A DNA stretch of 64,000 nt. Origin: Diploptera punctata. Lineage: Eukaryota; Arthropoda; Insecta; Blattodea; Blaberidae. The DNA lies in assembly GCA_030220185.1 (NCBI GenBank), contig JASPKZ010002332.1, forward strand, positions 496,001 to 560,000, read 5' to 3'. Shown in pieces: positions 1-9,595 of this stretch. Both the position numbers and the translations under genes were made by a program. The notes under the pieces were generated by a model. That model was given only the letters and a program-made list of their open reading frames with translations, was not told the origin of the DNA and ran no database searches. Numbering within the stretch: the first letter of the stretch is position 1; every line of letters begins with the position of its first letter.

Positions 1-1080
1 TTTAGGTTCCTTGCTCTTTAAATGTGATTTGATACGTAAAATAAATTACCTCTTCATATCTGTATTCTACGAAAAATTCAAAATGTCGGACGGTTACCAC
101 TAGTTCATTTCGTGTTAATTATACATATTTAAACTAGTTATGGGAATTTTGTGTCAATGTTGGTCATACTGATTTCACATACATATACCGCCAACTGCTG
201 GAGGTTGCATTTATCTTTCTGGGATTACATGGAGCACTAGCGCATTGCGATTTTATGGAACTTGAGAATTTTTTTGCGATGGTAAGTACATCTTATCCGA
301 AGAAAATAATCCTGTTGGCACATGCACATGGTGTCTGCCTGGGACTTAGAAAAATTTCTCACTGCACTTAATGGAAACTTCAGCCCTAATCTGGTGTACA
401 CTAACTTGGGCACAAGTCTAGTACTTGTCGCTCACAATTTTCCATACAGCATTTTTATGCTACTGTTACATTACACATTTTACCATTTGTAGTAACGTTT
501 CGTACTATTTTAAACATTTTGCAACAATTCTTTAAAAATTTCTTATGATTTTGTTTTTTTTTTATATAATTATGCAAATATAGTGAATGAAGTTCTACAC
601 AATCGTAGTGTGCATGCACGAGACAAGCAAATGCTTAATGTAACTTTTACTAAATAGTGGTGAAATCAGTTTTACCAACATTCGCAATTAATTTCAAACC
701 ATATTTGAAGAAATTAACTTATTTTAATATTTAATTTTAGGAAGTTATATTTTGAGGTTATTTTAATTATATTATTTTTGGTCTGGACATCTTACCTCAA
801 TATTAATGTTGATTTGTTCTTGGACATGTTTCAAAACAATTCTGTTTTATCGTCAGCTTGGGGAAAGCTTGGGCCCGGAAAGCCAAGGGTCCCGGGTTCG
901 AGTCCCGGTCTAGGCGAAAATTTTTCTCTTCAAATTTAAAAATTTATAATATAATTAACTTATTTTGTTAGGTTCCAAAGGGACAAGTTAGTGTACACGA
1001 GATTACTTTATAGTTTATTAAATAACATACATGTAATTTATTTTGTTAGGTTAGGAAGAGTGAAGTTGATATATGTACAT
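1..1080. repeat. Degenerate long direct repeat, copy 1 (unidentified)
   Basis: This stretch shares ordered blocks with 1336-1694 plus 2220-3060 and with 5701-6385. The blocks include a 'GGTTGGTCATACTGATTT' type motif, a 'GTGCATGC' motif, 'TCTGTAGAAC', and a 'TTTTGTTAGGTT' junction. It is AT-rich, with no long ORF and no transposase homology I can recognise. It is interrupted at about 735-957 by foldback and tRNA-like remnants. It may be a decayed LTR or satellite-like element, but identity is unknown. Confidence 0.5.
735..957 (+). mobile_element. Remnant of a foldback terminus joined to a tRNA-headed repeat
   Basis: A GGAAGTTATATTTTGAGG terminus at about 740 resembles the ends of the Penelope-derived foldback elements elsewhere in the window. 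It is followed at 868-917 by the 3' half of a tRNA-like sequence: anticodon-arm bases CTTGG/CCAAG, T-arm CCGGGTTCGAGTCCCGG, and acceptor 3' strand TCTAGGC. A TTTTTCTCTTCAAA pol III-type terminator follows. The tRNA-like part belongs to the same family as the pair at 43417-43578. The unit is truncated at its 5' side. Confidence 0.55.
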
Positions 1081-1084
1081 TTAT

Positions 1085-1335
1085 TATCAAGTCCCGTTGG
1101 GGTCAGGATCTTTAAACTGACCCAAACCCACTGGCGGCACTATGGCCCTGGGGTCGACTCACACCTCTAACGGAAATGAGTACCAGATGCTTGTTCTGGG
1201 GGTAAAGGTGGCCGTCACGCAGGGCTGACAACCCGGCTGACATAAAGTGCCGATTGTCTAGTAAAGGTGGGAGCCTTAACCTCCTACTACCCCAAGGGCC
1301 TCCGGGTCTGTTGTGGGATCACTTTACTTTTTATT
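1085..1335 (+). repeat. SINE-B copy 1
   Basis: A short interspersed repeat containing 'CACTATGGCCCTGGGGTCGA' at about 1138 and a GGGAGCCTTAACCTCCT block. It is nearly identical over about 200 bp to 27449-27652, where it interrupts a LINE reading frame. That shows it is a mobile unit. It has no coding capacity, and I do not recognise a clear tRNA head. Confidence 0.65.
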
Positions 1336-1694
1336 ATAAACATTTGGGAATTTATTGCAAAAGTTCGAACACTGATTTCACTGCCATCTTGCAAAAGCTA
1401 CATTAAGCATTCAAGCATCTTGTGCATGCACACGGAGATTCTGTAGAACTTAGGATAATTCATGAGCGGCAAATACTAGACTTTTTCCCTTTTGCCCATT
1501 TTTTCACCTTAACTTTCCTGCCTCTCAACTGTACATTAGTTTTCGCTATGCTATACTATACTATACTATGCAGTATTCATATAACACTGTTTCACTATTT
1601 ACCTTTTCTTTTTGTACTAACATTTCAAACTATTTTAACATTTTCTAATGATTCTTCAAAGATTTTTTACAATTTTTAATATTTACTTATGTAT
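1336..1694. repeat. Degenerate long direct repeat, copy 2, left part
   Basis: Continues the same block order as 130-740 (TTTGGGAATTTATTG, GTGCATGCACA, TCTGTAGAAC, then a CTATGC...ACATTT block). It is split by the foldback insertion at 1695-2219 and resumes at 2220. No gene seen. Confidence 0.45.
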
Positions 1695-1754
1695 TAAGAT
1701 ATAAAATTATGGAATATTCACCTGAAAGGTCCGTCTCCTCAACTTAATTAGTCA

Positions 1755-1800
1755 TTTAACTGTAGCACTTTCGGGACTTGTCCCATCATCGGCAGGATTC
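1755..1800 (-). ncRNA. Hammerhead-like motif, left arm of E1
   Basis: Read on the minus strand: CCGATGA, T, GGGACAAGTCCC, GAA, AGTGCT, A. This is a C3-A9 box with C instead of U at position 4, a short stem II, the GAA box, a self-pairing stem III (AGUGCU through G-U pairs) and a permitted A at the cleavage position. The U4C change argues against full activity. Confidence 0.5.
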
Positions 1801-2061
1801 AAAACTGGTGTTCCACTGAAGATCTGGTAAAGGGGGTTACATGTATTGGGTTTGTTTTTGTTTATCAGATGGTCGTTGTTGTGAACTGCTTTCATGATTT
1901 CCATCTCTTCGAGTACGTTTATCTTCGCTGGATTATTTTCTGTGTGCATTACTGTTAGGATGGAAATCATAAAAGCAGTACACAACAACGACCATCTGAT
2001 AAACAAAAACGAACCCAATACATGTAACCCCCTCTACCAGATCTTCAGTGGAACACTAGTT

Positions 2062-2110
2062 TTGAATCCTGCCGATGATGGGACAAGTCCCGAAAGCACT
2101 ACAGTTAAAT
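2062..2110 (+). ncRNA. Hammerhead-like motif, right arm of E1
   Basis: The inverted-repeat partner of the motif at 1755-1800: CCGATGA, T, GGGACAAGTCCC, GAA, AGCACT, A. The same U4C substitution is present, so it predates the inverted duplication or is a property of the family. Stem III here has lost its self-complementarity (AGCACT). Confidence 0.45.
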
Positions 2111-2219
2111 GACTAATTAAATTGAGGAGACGAACCTTTCAGGTGAATATTCCATAATTTTATATCTTAATTTTGAATAATACCTCAATGGAACATATCA
2201 TGAATTTTATAAAAGTTGA

Positions 2220-3060
2220 TTACTTATGTATGCAAAATCTCTAATCATTTCTTGCTAGTTCTACAGAACCGTAGGGCATATGCACAAGGCTTTGTCAACA
2301 GATGGCAGGACAATCTGTGCTACTGATCTGACCAATCTTCACAATAGGAAATTGCACTACTACTTTTTTATTTTGTTAAGTTAAGAAGTGGTATGTTACA
2401 GTAGAGTTGCTGAATCACACGATGGCTTTTATCAGCTGACTAGTTGCTTCACTAACAGTGAAGGTTACGGGACAACAGACACACGTCATATTTACAGAGG
2501 ATGTTATGGTATTGCCAAGTCTACCCTTATACTGTTACTATTGTTCTCACACTTTTTTTTAAATAATCTCTAATGTTAAGAATTGTTTCTCTGGATTACA
2601 AATTGATAGTCTTCCGACTCCTCTGCGGCATTATGATGCTTAAAATTCACAGATAACACAACATTGTAATAATACTGCAACTAATTTGTTCACCACACAA
2701 GTTTGTATTGACTTGCCGATGCCACTTTGTTTTGTGAAACACACGGAGCAGTCCTGCCAAAAATTGGGTAGGTGTGGTCATGCCAGATTTTAGAATGCCT
2801 TGACTATAATGTACAGTGAATTAGTTTATAGTATATTGAAATAATATGTAAATTATTTACTTTGTTAGGTTACAAAATCACAAGTTAGTGCACATCCATT
2901 TTTTAAAAGCAAGTTTGGGAATTTTTTGCAAAGGTTGGTCTTACTAATTTCACAGATAGTCCGGCCATCTATGGAGCAAGTTTATAACTCTTGTGCATGC
3001 AGACTACTATTCTGCAGGACTTAGAAAAATTCATGGTGAGGCCCACTAATGTAGGTGGAC
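2220..3060. repeat. Degenerate direct repeat, copies 2 (right part) and 3
   Basis: After the E1 target duplication the interrupted repeat resumes (TATGCAAAATCTC, then a CAGATGGCAGG block). From about 2815 a further copy begins (TTTGTTAGGTTAC, TTTGGGAATTTTTTGC, GTGCATGCAGAC). No coding exon or promoter is recognised. Confidence 0.4.
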
Positions 3061-3504
3061 TCCTTGATAGAATCCCTTTATATGTGAGTAAACATGTTGA
3101 CAAATGACTCTAACAGGAACATGTGTTACCATGTTGGCCAATATGATGGTAGCAGTCACTTATTCTCCGACAAATATTCACAGGTGGTATCATGACATAG
3201 AATAGTCATAAATTATTTTATGGTAACATACAATCCAACATACAACCTAAATGATGCATTTTGTAAGGGTGTAAAGGTACAAGTCATGTTATGTTAGTAT
3301 TAATTTTTGGAAAGCAAATTATTCTGTTATGTGTAGCTGGAAAATTGAGTTCTAATTGACTTTCTTTTTTCTTTCAATTAGCCTATAGGCCTAAATCATG
3401 TAGGGTTGGATCTAAACTTTAAAATAAATTCTCTCCTCAAAAAAAAATATAACTTGGACAAAAATAGAATATGTTTATTAAGAAAAAAAAAATAGAGGGG
3501 AATT
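3061..3504. other. No recognisable feature
   Basis: AT-rich sequence with short poly-A runs near 3437-3492. No ORF of interest, TIR or known repeat seen. Confidence 0.5.
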
Positions 3505-3772
3505 GTATGCCAGAAGCAGTCCCAGGTTCAATTCCCAGTCGGGACAAGCTTCCAGGGTGAGGTTTTTTTCGGGGTTTTTCATCACCTGTAAGACAAATGT
3601 CAGGAAGCTTTGAGGACCAAACGGTCCCTGAACATCATCTGGCTATCACCATTATCATCATCCCACGGTGTGGAAAGCAACGGGAAGCTACCACACCTTT
3701 AATTCCCTAGTAAAACTGCAAAGCATAACATGAAAATGTAGTGAAGGATCTGCCCTAGGGCAGAACACTATA
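3505..3772 (+). repeat. SINE-A copy 1 (5'-truncated)
   Basis: Matches the 3' three quarters of the tRNA-derived SINE seen in full at 4886-5203 and 35646-35985. It has the B-box region GGTTCAATTCCC, the TCACCTGTAAGACAAATGTC block, the TCATCATC run, the TGTGGAAAGCAACGGGAAGC block and a GGGCAGAACACTATA tail. Confidence 0.75.
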
Positions 3773-4174
3773 ATATATAAGTTGAGGTTGAAATAAACTA
3801 AAATCACAATATTTATATCAATGGAAAAAAATGCATTAGTTATTGGACAAACAGAATAGCCAACTTATGAGAAACATGCTACATTGGCAAACATTACACT
3901 AACAGTCACTTGTTCTCTGTTGCAACACTCTGACTCACGCCTGGAATACAAAAATTAAAAAGCTATTTGCATGCAATAATTATATAACTAGAGTGAATAT
4001 TTGCTTGAGTAAATTAATTTCAATATTATGTTCCCAATTAGTTGATATAGCATGGAATGAATCCTTTCGTAATGTCTTTTTGTAAAAGCAACCCTATTGT
4101 AATGTGAATAGAATTTCACTATGAACATCGTACACAAATTTCAAATAGAGAGAAATTTGTAAGAACCACAATCT

Positions 4175-5261
4175 AATTTAAGAAAGAAAAATTAACATTT
4201 GAACGCTGGACCTCTCATTTTCCGTACGAGTGTGCTGTCCATTACATCATTCAAATGACGATACAAACGTTAACTTTTCTTTCAACTTATACAATTCTCA
4301 TTCGTCCAAAGGCTAATAGCTGTCACTATTATCGTGCCAACTAGCATCTTCTATTCAGAAGTATTTTTATTGAGAATTAATACATTACTTTTTTAGTGGT
4401 AAAGTTTCATATTTTCAATGTTTTTATTTGAATTAACATTTTACAATCCTGGATATAATCTAATTTAAGGGGGAAAAAATTAACATTTGAACGCTGGACC
4501 TCTCATTTTCCGTACGAGTGTGCTGTCCATTACACCATTCAAATGACAATACAAATGTTAACATTTCTTTCAACTTATACAATTTTCGTTTGTCCGAAGG
4601 CTAATAGCTGTTGCTACCATTGCGCCAACTGACGTCTTCTGTTCAGAAGTATTTTTATTGAGAATTTATACATTACTTTTTAGCAGTAAAGCTTCATATT
4701 TTCGATGTATTTATTTAAATTAACATTTTCCAATCCTGGATAGAATGTTGAAAGAAAGGTTGAAATAAATGTTAATGTTTGTATTGTCATTTGAATCATG
4801 TAAAGGACAGCATACTCGTAAGGAAAACAAGAGGTCCAGGATTCAAATCCTGGTTCAAATGTTAATTATTCTTTCTTAAATTAGAATAGTCCACCACTGT
4901 GGTCTCGAGGTAGCATGCTGCCTTGTCACGCAGCAGGCCCGGGTTCAATTCTCAGTCGGGACAGGCTCCTGGGTGAGGTTTTTTTTTAGTTTTTCCTTAC
5001 CTGTAAGACAAATGTCAGGAAGCTTAGGGCCCAACGGTCCCCGAAAATCATCTGGCCATCATCATCATCCTTCACCGGTGTGGAAAGCAACAGGAAGCTA
5101 CCACACCTACAGTATAATTCCCTAGTAAAGCTTGAAAGCATAGCATGAAAATGTGATTGCAGTGAAAGACCTGCACTTGGGCAGAATTACTATGGATGGA
5201 TGGAAATTAGATTCTATCCAGGATTGGAAAATGTTAATTTAAATAAAAACATCGAAAAAAA
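4175..5261 (+). mobile_element. tRNA-headed oligomer, family T-III: two inverted units plus one direct unit
   Basis: Two units of about 285 bp in minus orientation (heads near 4199-4255 and 4482-4540) are followed by one plus-orientation head at about 4790-4865, with T-arm CCAGGATTCAAATCCTGG and an ATTATTCTTTCTT terminator. The right end carries the family tail AAATAAAAACATCGA. The flanks share CACAATCT (4167-4174 and 5262-5269). A SINE-A copy (4886-5203) lies inside the direct unit. The inverted 5' part with a direct 3' tail matches the oligomers at 14.1, 15.8, 43.4 and 49.8 kb. Confidence 0.65.
4886..5203 (+). repeat. SINE-A copy 2, full length (about 318 bp)
   Basis: tRNA-derived SINE. 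It has an A-box-like region near GTGGTCTCGAGGTAGCATGC and a B box, GGTTCAATTCTC. A body with TCACCTGTAAGACAAATGTC-type sequence and a TCATCATC run follows, then a TATGGATGGATGG tail. It is flanked by the 8-bp repeat AAATTAGA (4878-4885, 5204-5211). It splits the tRNA-headed unit, whose sequence resumes directly after it. Confidence 0.8.
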
Positions 5262-5700
5262 CACAATCTGTTAATGCACCAGCACATAAAGCTGGAATTC
5301 TTGGGTTAAAAATCCCAGTTCAAGCAGAAAAATTATTCTCTTTAGTTGTATTAACTATTATATATGAATAGCCTGACTGAAATTAATTTCAGTATTACAT
5401 TCCTATTAGTTGATATGACACAGAATAAATCCGATCATTATACCTTCTTAATAGAAGCAACCTTGTTGTAATGTGAATAGAAGTTCACTACTAAAGGAGT
5501 TTGGAATTTCAAATATATATATATATATAGAAATTTATGTCTGTTCTTGGATAATTAGTGCACCACTGTTAAAGCTGGAGATCTTGGGTTTAAATCCCGA
5601 TTCAGGCAGAAATTTTTCTCTTTAGGTGTGTTAACTATTGTATGTAAATATCTTGTCTAAGTAAATTAATTTCAATATTACATTCATAATCAGTCTAGAT

Positions 5701-6385
5701 TACATACAGTTAAAGATACAGGAGAACCCATCTACTCTCATATCAATTGAATTGGTGTTTGTCATCTAGTGAGGCTCAACTTCAGAATAGATTACTCTAT
5801 GCTTTTCCATTACAACATTCTTATGATACTGTTGCACTACATACTTTTTCCATTTTTAATAACATTTCATAGTATTTTAAACATTTTACAACAATTCTTA
5901 AAACAGGTTTTACAATTATTAAGTATTTATCTATGTATGCAAATTCTGGTATTTCTTTATGATTTTTTCGAAGTTATACAGAATTGCAGTATGCATGCCC
6001 TAATACTTAATGTATCTTCTACCAGATGGCAGTACATATCTGTAAAATTGGTGTGACCAATATTCACAATTAATTCCAAAACATTTTAAGAAATTCGCGT
6101 AATTTTGTTAGGTTCCAATGGAACAATGTACACCAGATCAGTTTGTAGTTTATTAAATAATATGCATGTAATTTACTTAGTTATGTTAGGAAGGAGGAAG
6201 TTGGTGTACATCCATTTCTTATAAACATGTTTGGGAATTTATTGTGAAGGTTGGTCATACTGATTTTGTAGATATGTCCTCCTATCTGGTGGATGTTACA
6301 TTAAGCATTTGTGCATGCGCATTCACATTATAATTCTGTAGAACATAGAAAATTCATTGAATTAGTGAGAACCCACTCTGAAGTT
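5701..6385. repeat. Degenerate long direct repeat, copy 4
   Basis: Same block order as 430-1080 and 1336-2400: a CTATGC...ACATTT...ACAACAATTCTTAAAA block, CAGATGGCAGTAC, TTTTGTTAGGTTCC, then GTTTGGGAATTTATTG, GTGCATGCGCA and TCTGTAGAACA. It is the least interrupted copy in the window. Function and class are unknown. Confidence 0.5.
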
Positions 6386-6485
6386 TTTGTCTTCAATAGT
6401 TACAACATTCTACTGGATAAGGTGTTTATATTTAAAATAGTTTTTGTATGTGTATTGTAAAGTTTATATATTGTGTGTTTATATA

Positions 6486-7010
6486 CAGTAAAACTTGTTC
6501 GAAGGAGAATCGCCTGGGACCTTTTTTTTTTCACATTAGACACATTCTGCATTATAAGAAACAAAAAAAAACAATCTTAGATTATAGAGCACTGTATGTC
6601 TTTTTATGTACCTTGGATTAATTGTAGCTCCGCTGCCATTGGAACATGAAGTATAGTATATACGAGTGACTTCGACGGTAACTCGCAAAAAACAGTCCTG
6701 TTTCATCAGCGTTAAAAATGTTTCTTAGGCTCGTGTCCTGGAATTAAAGTATGCAGTTTCAGTTTCCACTCACTAACTATATTTTCGTCCACATCCTTTG
6801 ATTCCCCGCAAACTTCATTCCGCACTACATTGTGTCGTCTTTTAAAACTGTCCACAACCAACCTGAAGATGCCTTGAAATCGTTATTCCCTAGAGATATA
6901 GCAACAGCTAGAGTTTGACTTTGGATCATCAGACCGGAGATTTGGAGATTTTTTGATCGTGTACTTGTAAAACACTCCCACACCGCGTTGATTTCTTCAT
7001 TTCCTTTTTT

Positions 7011-7041
<31 letters not shown>

Positions 7042-7676
7042 TCATTTGACCATTCATTCATTATTTTTTCTTTGTGTTTTAAAATCTCATAAAGTTGGGT
7101 TTTTCCACATTTAAATTTAGTCATTATTTCGCATACTGAGAGTTTTTCTTTATCTTCAATCACTTTCACATTTTTGTTTAATGACAATGATACATACAAT
7201 TTAGCCATCTTTATTCCATAAATTCAGAATGCTACCTGTGAAAGATACCTACACAATTGGTCTCGGATTTTACTTGCATTGGTTATTTGTAAGATAGATG
7301 TCACATGCCAAATATTTGTTAAATGAACCTGTATTTTGCAAAACAGGCATGCAGTGAGGCCGAAAGAAAATTCCATATACAGGTAGAAACTCTACTTAAC
7401 CCGGTGGCAGGAATCATCACTTATTGTTAATTCGCCTAATGGGAATTCAATGAAGTGGAAACTAATTTATTTCTCTCCCTATCTTTCAGCCTTATAAACA
7501 TTTTATTTTTCATGAATTATGTAGAAATATCCTTCCGTTTTTTCTGCGTTGGACAGATTCTGTTTTATACAAAATAAACACATGTAAAATTACTATTATT
7601 TTGCCGGGATCAATAAATTTGTTCACATTGGACATATTTCTGCATTATCACATTCCAAATTAAACAAGTTTTACTG
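6486..7676 (-). mobile_element. Tigger/pogo-like DNA transposon, internally deleted (1191 bp)
   Basis: Terminal inverted repeats CAGTAAAACTTGTT (left) and AACAAGTTTTACTG (right) abut TA on both sides (6484-6485, 7677-7678). That is the TA target duplication typical of Tc1/mariner/pogo elements. It contains the 5' half of a pogo-type transposase on the minus strand. At 1.2 kb it is about half the usual autonomous length, so much of the catalytic DDE domain has been deleted. Confidence 0.85.
6600..7208 (-). pseudogene. Tigger/pogo-type transposase remnant
   Basis: An open frame at 7208-6825 starts MAKLYVSLSLNKNVKVIE and continues with a helix-turn-helix (CGKTQLYEILKHKEKI) and a CENP-B-type DNA-binding half (NEEINAVWECFTSTRSKN, then NDFKASSGWL). 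This order is that of Tigger transposases. Beyond a stop, the frame continues with a degraded segment matching the start of the DDE domain (an NADETG-like stretch near 6715) and then ends at the deletion. A (CT)n run at about 7015-7042 lies in frame and encodes an Arg-Glu repeat, probably a secondary expansion. The gene cannot encode an active enzyme. Confidence 0.75.
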
Positions 7677-7797
7677 TATATAATAATAATTAAGATGTTT
7701 CCATTATTTACAACTTCTAGCTTACGCTATATATATATTATTTAATAACAAAAGCAACTAACTTATAAAAGTATTAAAATTTTTAAACTTCCTGTAG

Positions 7798-7938
7798 ATT
7801 CGAAGACTTCCTGGTGTTGAATACAGCAAAGAGGAACAACTGCAGAAGCTAGAAACATTGAGAAAGCAATTGCAGTTGAAAAAAGACCTTTTACTCAAAT
7901 ATAGACACATGTGTACATTTGATATTCCAAAATCTTAA
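7798..7938 (+). CDS. MED9: Mediator complex subunit 9, last coding exon
   Basis: The exon opens after a polypyrimidine stretch and TAG acceptor (7796-7797), in phase 0, and runs 46 codons to TAA at 7936-7938. The peptide contains LPGVEYSKEEQLQKLETL, then RKQLQLKKDLLLKYRHM, and ends CTFDIPKS. It matches the conserved C-terminal coiled-coil of Mediator subunit 9 (metazoan homologues read PGI..S.EQQ..QLQ.LREQ and end LC.FEIPK). MED9 is a nuclear subunit of the Mediator middle module, which bridges activators and RNA polymerase II. The upstream exons should lie further left on the plus strand. I could not find them between 1 and 7797, so the intron may extend beyond the window. No AATAAA lies close downstream, and a long inverted repeat begins 110 bp after the stop. 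Confidence 0.85.
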   Translation: MRRLPGVEYSKEEQLQKLETLRKQLQLKKDLLLKYRHMCTFDIPKS

Positions 7939-8048
7939 GTCATCAAGAAGTACATTTGACCACTTTGTAAGTGTTTTGATAATTTATTGTGACACTGTGT
8001 ACAGAACAATATTATGTCTTATAAAAAACATTTGCCATGATAAAGTCC

Positions 8049-8624
8049 CTAAACTGAATCCACTCTTAAAGTGATCCGCATCAAAACAAAACCATGTGAC
8101 CTGCTCACGTTTCAATGGCTATTACACCAAAGTGCAATGTAGAAGCAATAAGTATGCGAAAAAGTAATTCCCTTCATTAAATTAAAAATATGACTCTGAA
8201 TATACTTGTTATTCTTCTGTAATGAAAATAATAATACTCAAAACATACAATATAAATGATTCTAAAACACGCCTAATCAATAATTACAATTTTGACTATG
8301 TTTTACAATTTTACACAGCAACAGAAGACTCACCTACCTTCAGCCATTTTATTGCATCAAATGCGACATCCATATGCAATAAAACTATTTTAAGTTGTAA
8401 TTATTGATTATGTTTTAGAATCATTTCTATGTTTTGAATATTATTATTTTCATTACGAAGAATAACAAGTATATTCAGGGACATATTTTTAATTTAATGA
8501 AAGGAACTACTTTTCCACATACTTATTGCTTCTAAATTGCACTTTGGTGTCATAACCAATAAACATGAGCAGATCACATGGTTTTGTTTTGATGTGGAAC
8601 ACTTTAAGAGTGGATACAATTTAG
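8049..8624. repeat. Long inverted repeat (arms about 240 bp, loop about 100 bp)
   Basis: The left arm (about 8049-8293) and right arm (about 8395-8624) are reverse complements with scattered mismatches. For example, CCACTCTTAAAGTG in the left arm pairs with CACTTTAAGAGTGG in the right, and AATGATTCTAAAAC pairs with GTTTTAGAATCATT. No hammerhead core or tRNA-like head is present, which sets it apart from the other palindromes here. It lies just after the MED9 stop and could form a long hairpin in a MED9 3' UTR. It may be a MITE; no clear target duplication was seen. Confidence 0.75.
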
Positions 8625-8652
8625 AAAAGCTACTTTGAAATTGTATTATGTA

Positions 8653-9593
8653 TCGTATTGGCCCAAATATGAGCCACGCCCTTAATTTGGGGGGGGGGAG
8701 AAGAAAAAGGAAAATTGAATACAGAGCAATTTACTTATCACATTATCCAGTTAAAAACTGTTTACACTACTTAAACACATTTTTCTTCAGTTGTAATGTG
8801 GGTAAACCACCTGGTACAACTAATCAGAGTCTTCTCCAATGTCGCAGGTATTGTATGTCTGGCTTAACTTGGTAAAGAGAGAGATGGTGATATACGGGTA
8901 GATCATTGACCGCTTTCGTCCAGTTACAAAAGAAAGAATCCACCCTGTTGTCAGTTTTCATCTTCCCCCTTACCCCTACTAACATCTGGTGAAGAAAAAC
9001 TGTTAACACTGGTGCGAGAGAGAGGTGAGCACAGTTGTCTCTTTCTACAAATTCCTTGCAAAGTTAAGCCAGACGAACTATAACTTCACTACTACTGGTA
9101 CTTATATTATGAAATGACCCTACGTTCTAGTTCAGGGTATTTCCAGCTTTCAGACTTGTCCAAACTAAACTTTTGCCAACTTCTCTATTAGACATAATGA
9201 ATAACTGCAAGTTTGAAACCAGCATCATAACTGCAATGAATTCCCAAGTTTGTTGGAGCTTTTCTTTCGTCGTTTTTACTCATTGCTGAATTTACCATAG
9301 TAGGTATGTACTACCATAACTGTTTTAATCTGTCCTATCATACAAAAGAGCATGATTGCCGTAATACAAAGACTGGTACATTTTCATATCTTTATGTCAT
9401 ATACCATATGACTGCTGACAATTCCAAACACAAGCACGTGGCATTGTTGGTCCATTTCATAATTAGCAATGTGTGCTACATTTCAAGTTTCTATTACATG
9501 TGAAAATTTATCGGCTGTGCAAATAAGTCACATCTTTAATTTTCATGTACGAAATTTGAAAAATAAACATGGCTTATATTTGTGCCAATACGG
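8653..9593. mobile_element. Non-autonomous Tc1/mariner/pogo-like element (941 bp)
   Basis: Imperfect terminal inverted repeats: left TCGTATTGGCCCAAATATGA, right (reverse complement) CCGTATTGGCACAAATATAA. They are bordered by TA on both sides (8651-8652, 9594-9595). No transposase homology is visible inside, so it is probably a deletion derivative. A poly-G run lies at about 8690-8698. Confidence 0.75.
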
Positions 9594-9595
9594 TA

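Larger units (their letters stand above)
1695..2219. mobile_element. Penelope-derived foldback element E1 (525 bp)
   Basis: A near-palindromic element whose arms (about 1695-1905 and 1960-2165) are inverted copies. It is flanked by the 12-bp duplication TTACTTATGTAT (1683-1694 and 2220-2231). Each arm encodes, on opposite strands, the same short peptide containing AVHNNDHLINK and ending near PADDGTSPES. This looks like the C-terminal tail of a mobile-element ORF. A hammerhead-like motif overlaps the end of that frame in both arms. The RT and endonuclease parts are missing. Confidence 0.7.
3960..5700 (+). repeat. tRNA-headed tandem array, family T-IV, split by a nested insertion
   Basis: Units of about 288 bp in head-to-tail order. 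tRNA-like heads lie at about 5275-5335 and 5560-5615 (AAAGCTGGAnNTCTTGGGTT and a T-arm), each followed by a TTTTTCTCTTTAG or TATTCTCTTTAG terminator and a body with AAATTAATTTCA. A further body lies at 3980-4166. Its continuation is found only after 5262, so the family T-III array (4175-5261) was inserted into it. Both heads are too degenerate to be functional tRNAs. Confidence 0.6.

Noticed and set aside
53..110. ATGTCGGACGG start-like context near position 83
   Set aside because: The frame closes after six codons and no exon follows.
7015..7208. Host protein with an Arg-Glu repeat
   Set aside because: The surrounding residues match Tigger transposase, and the element has TA duplications and matching ends.
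8222..8407. Small ORF in the loop of the long inverted repeat
   Set aside because: It spans the hairpin arm and loop, has no similarity or splice context, and is explained by base composition.
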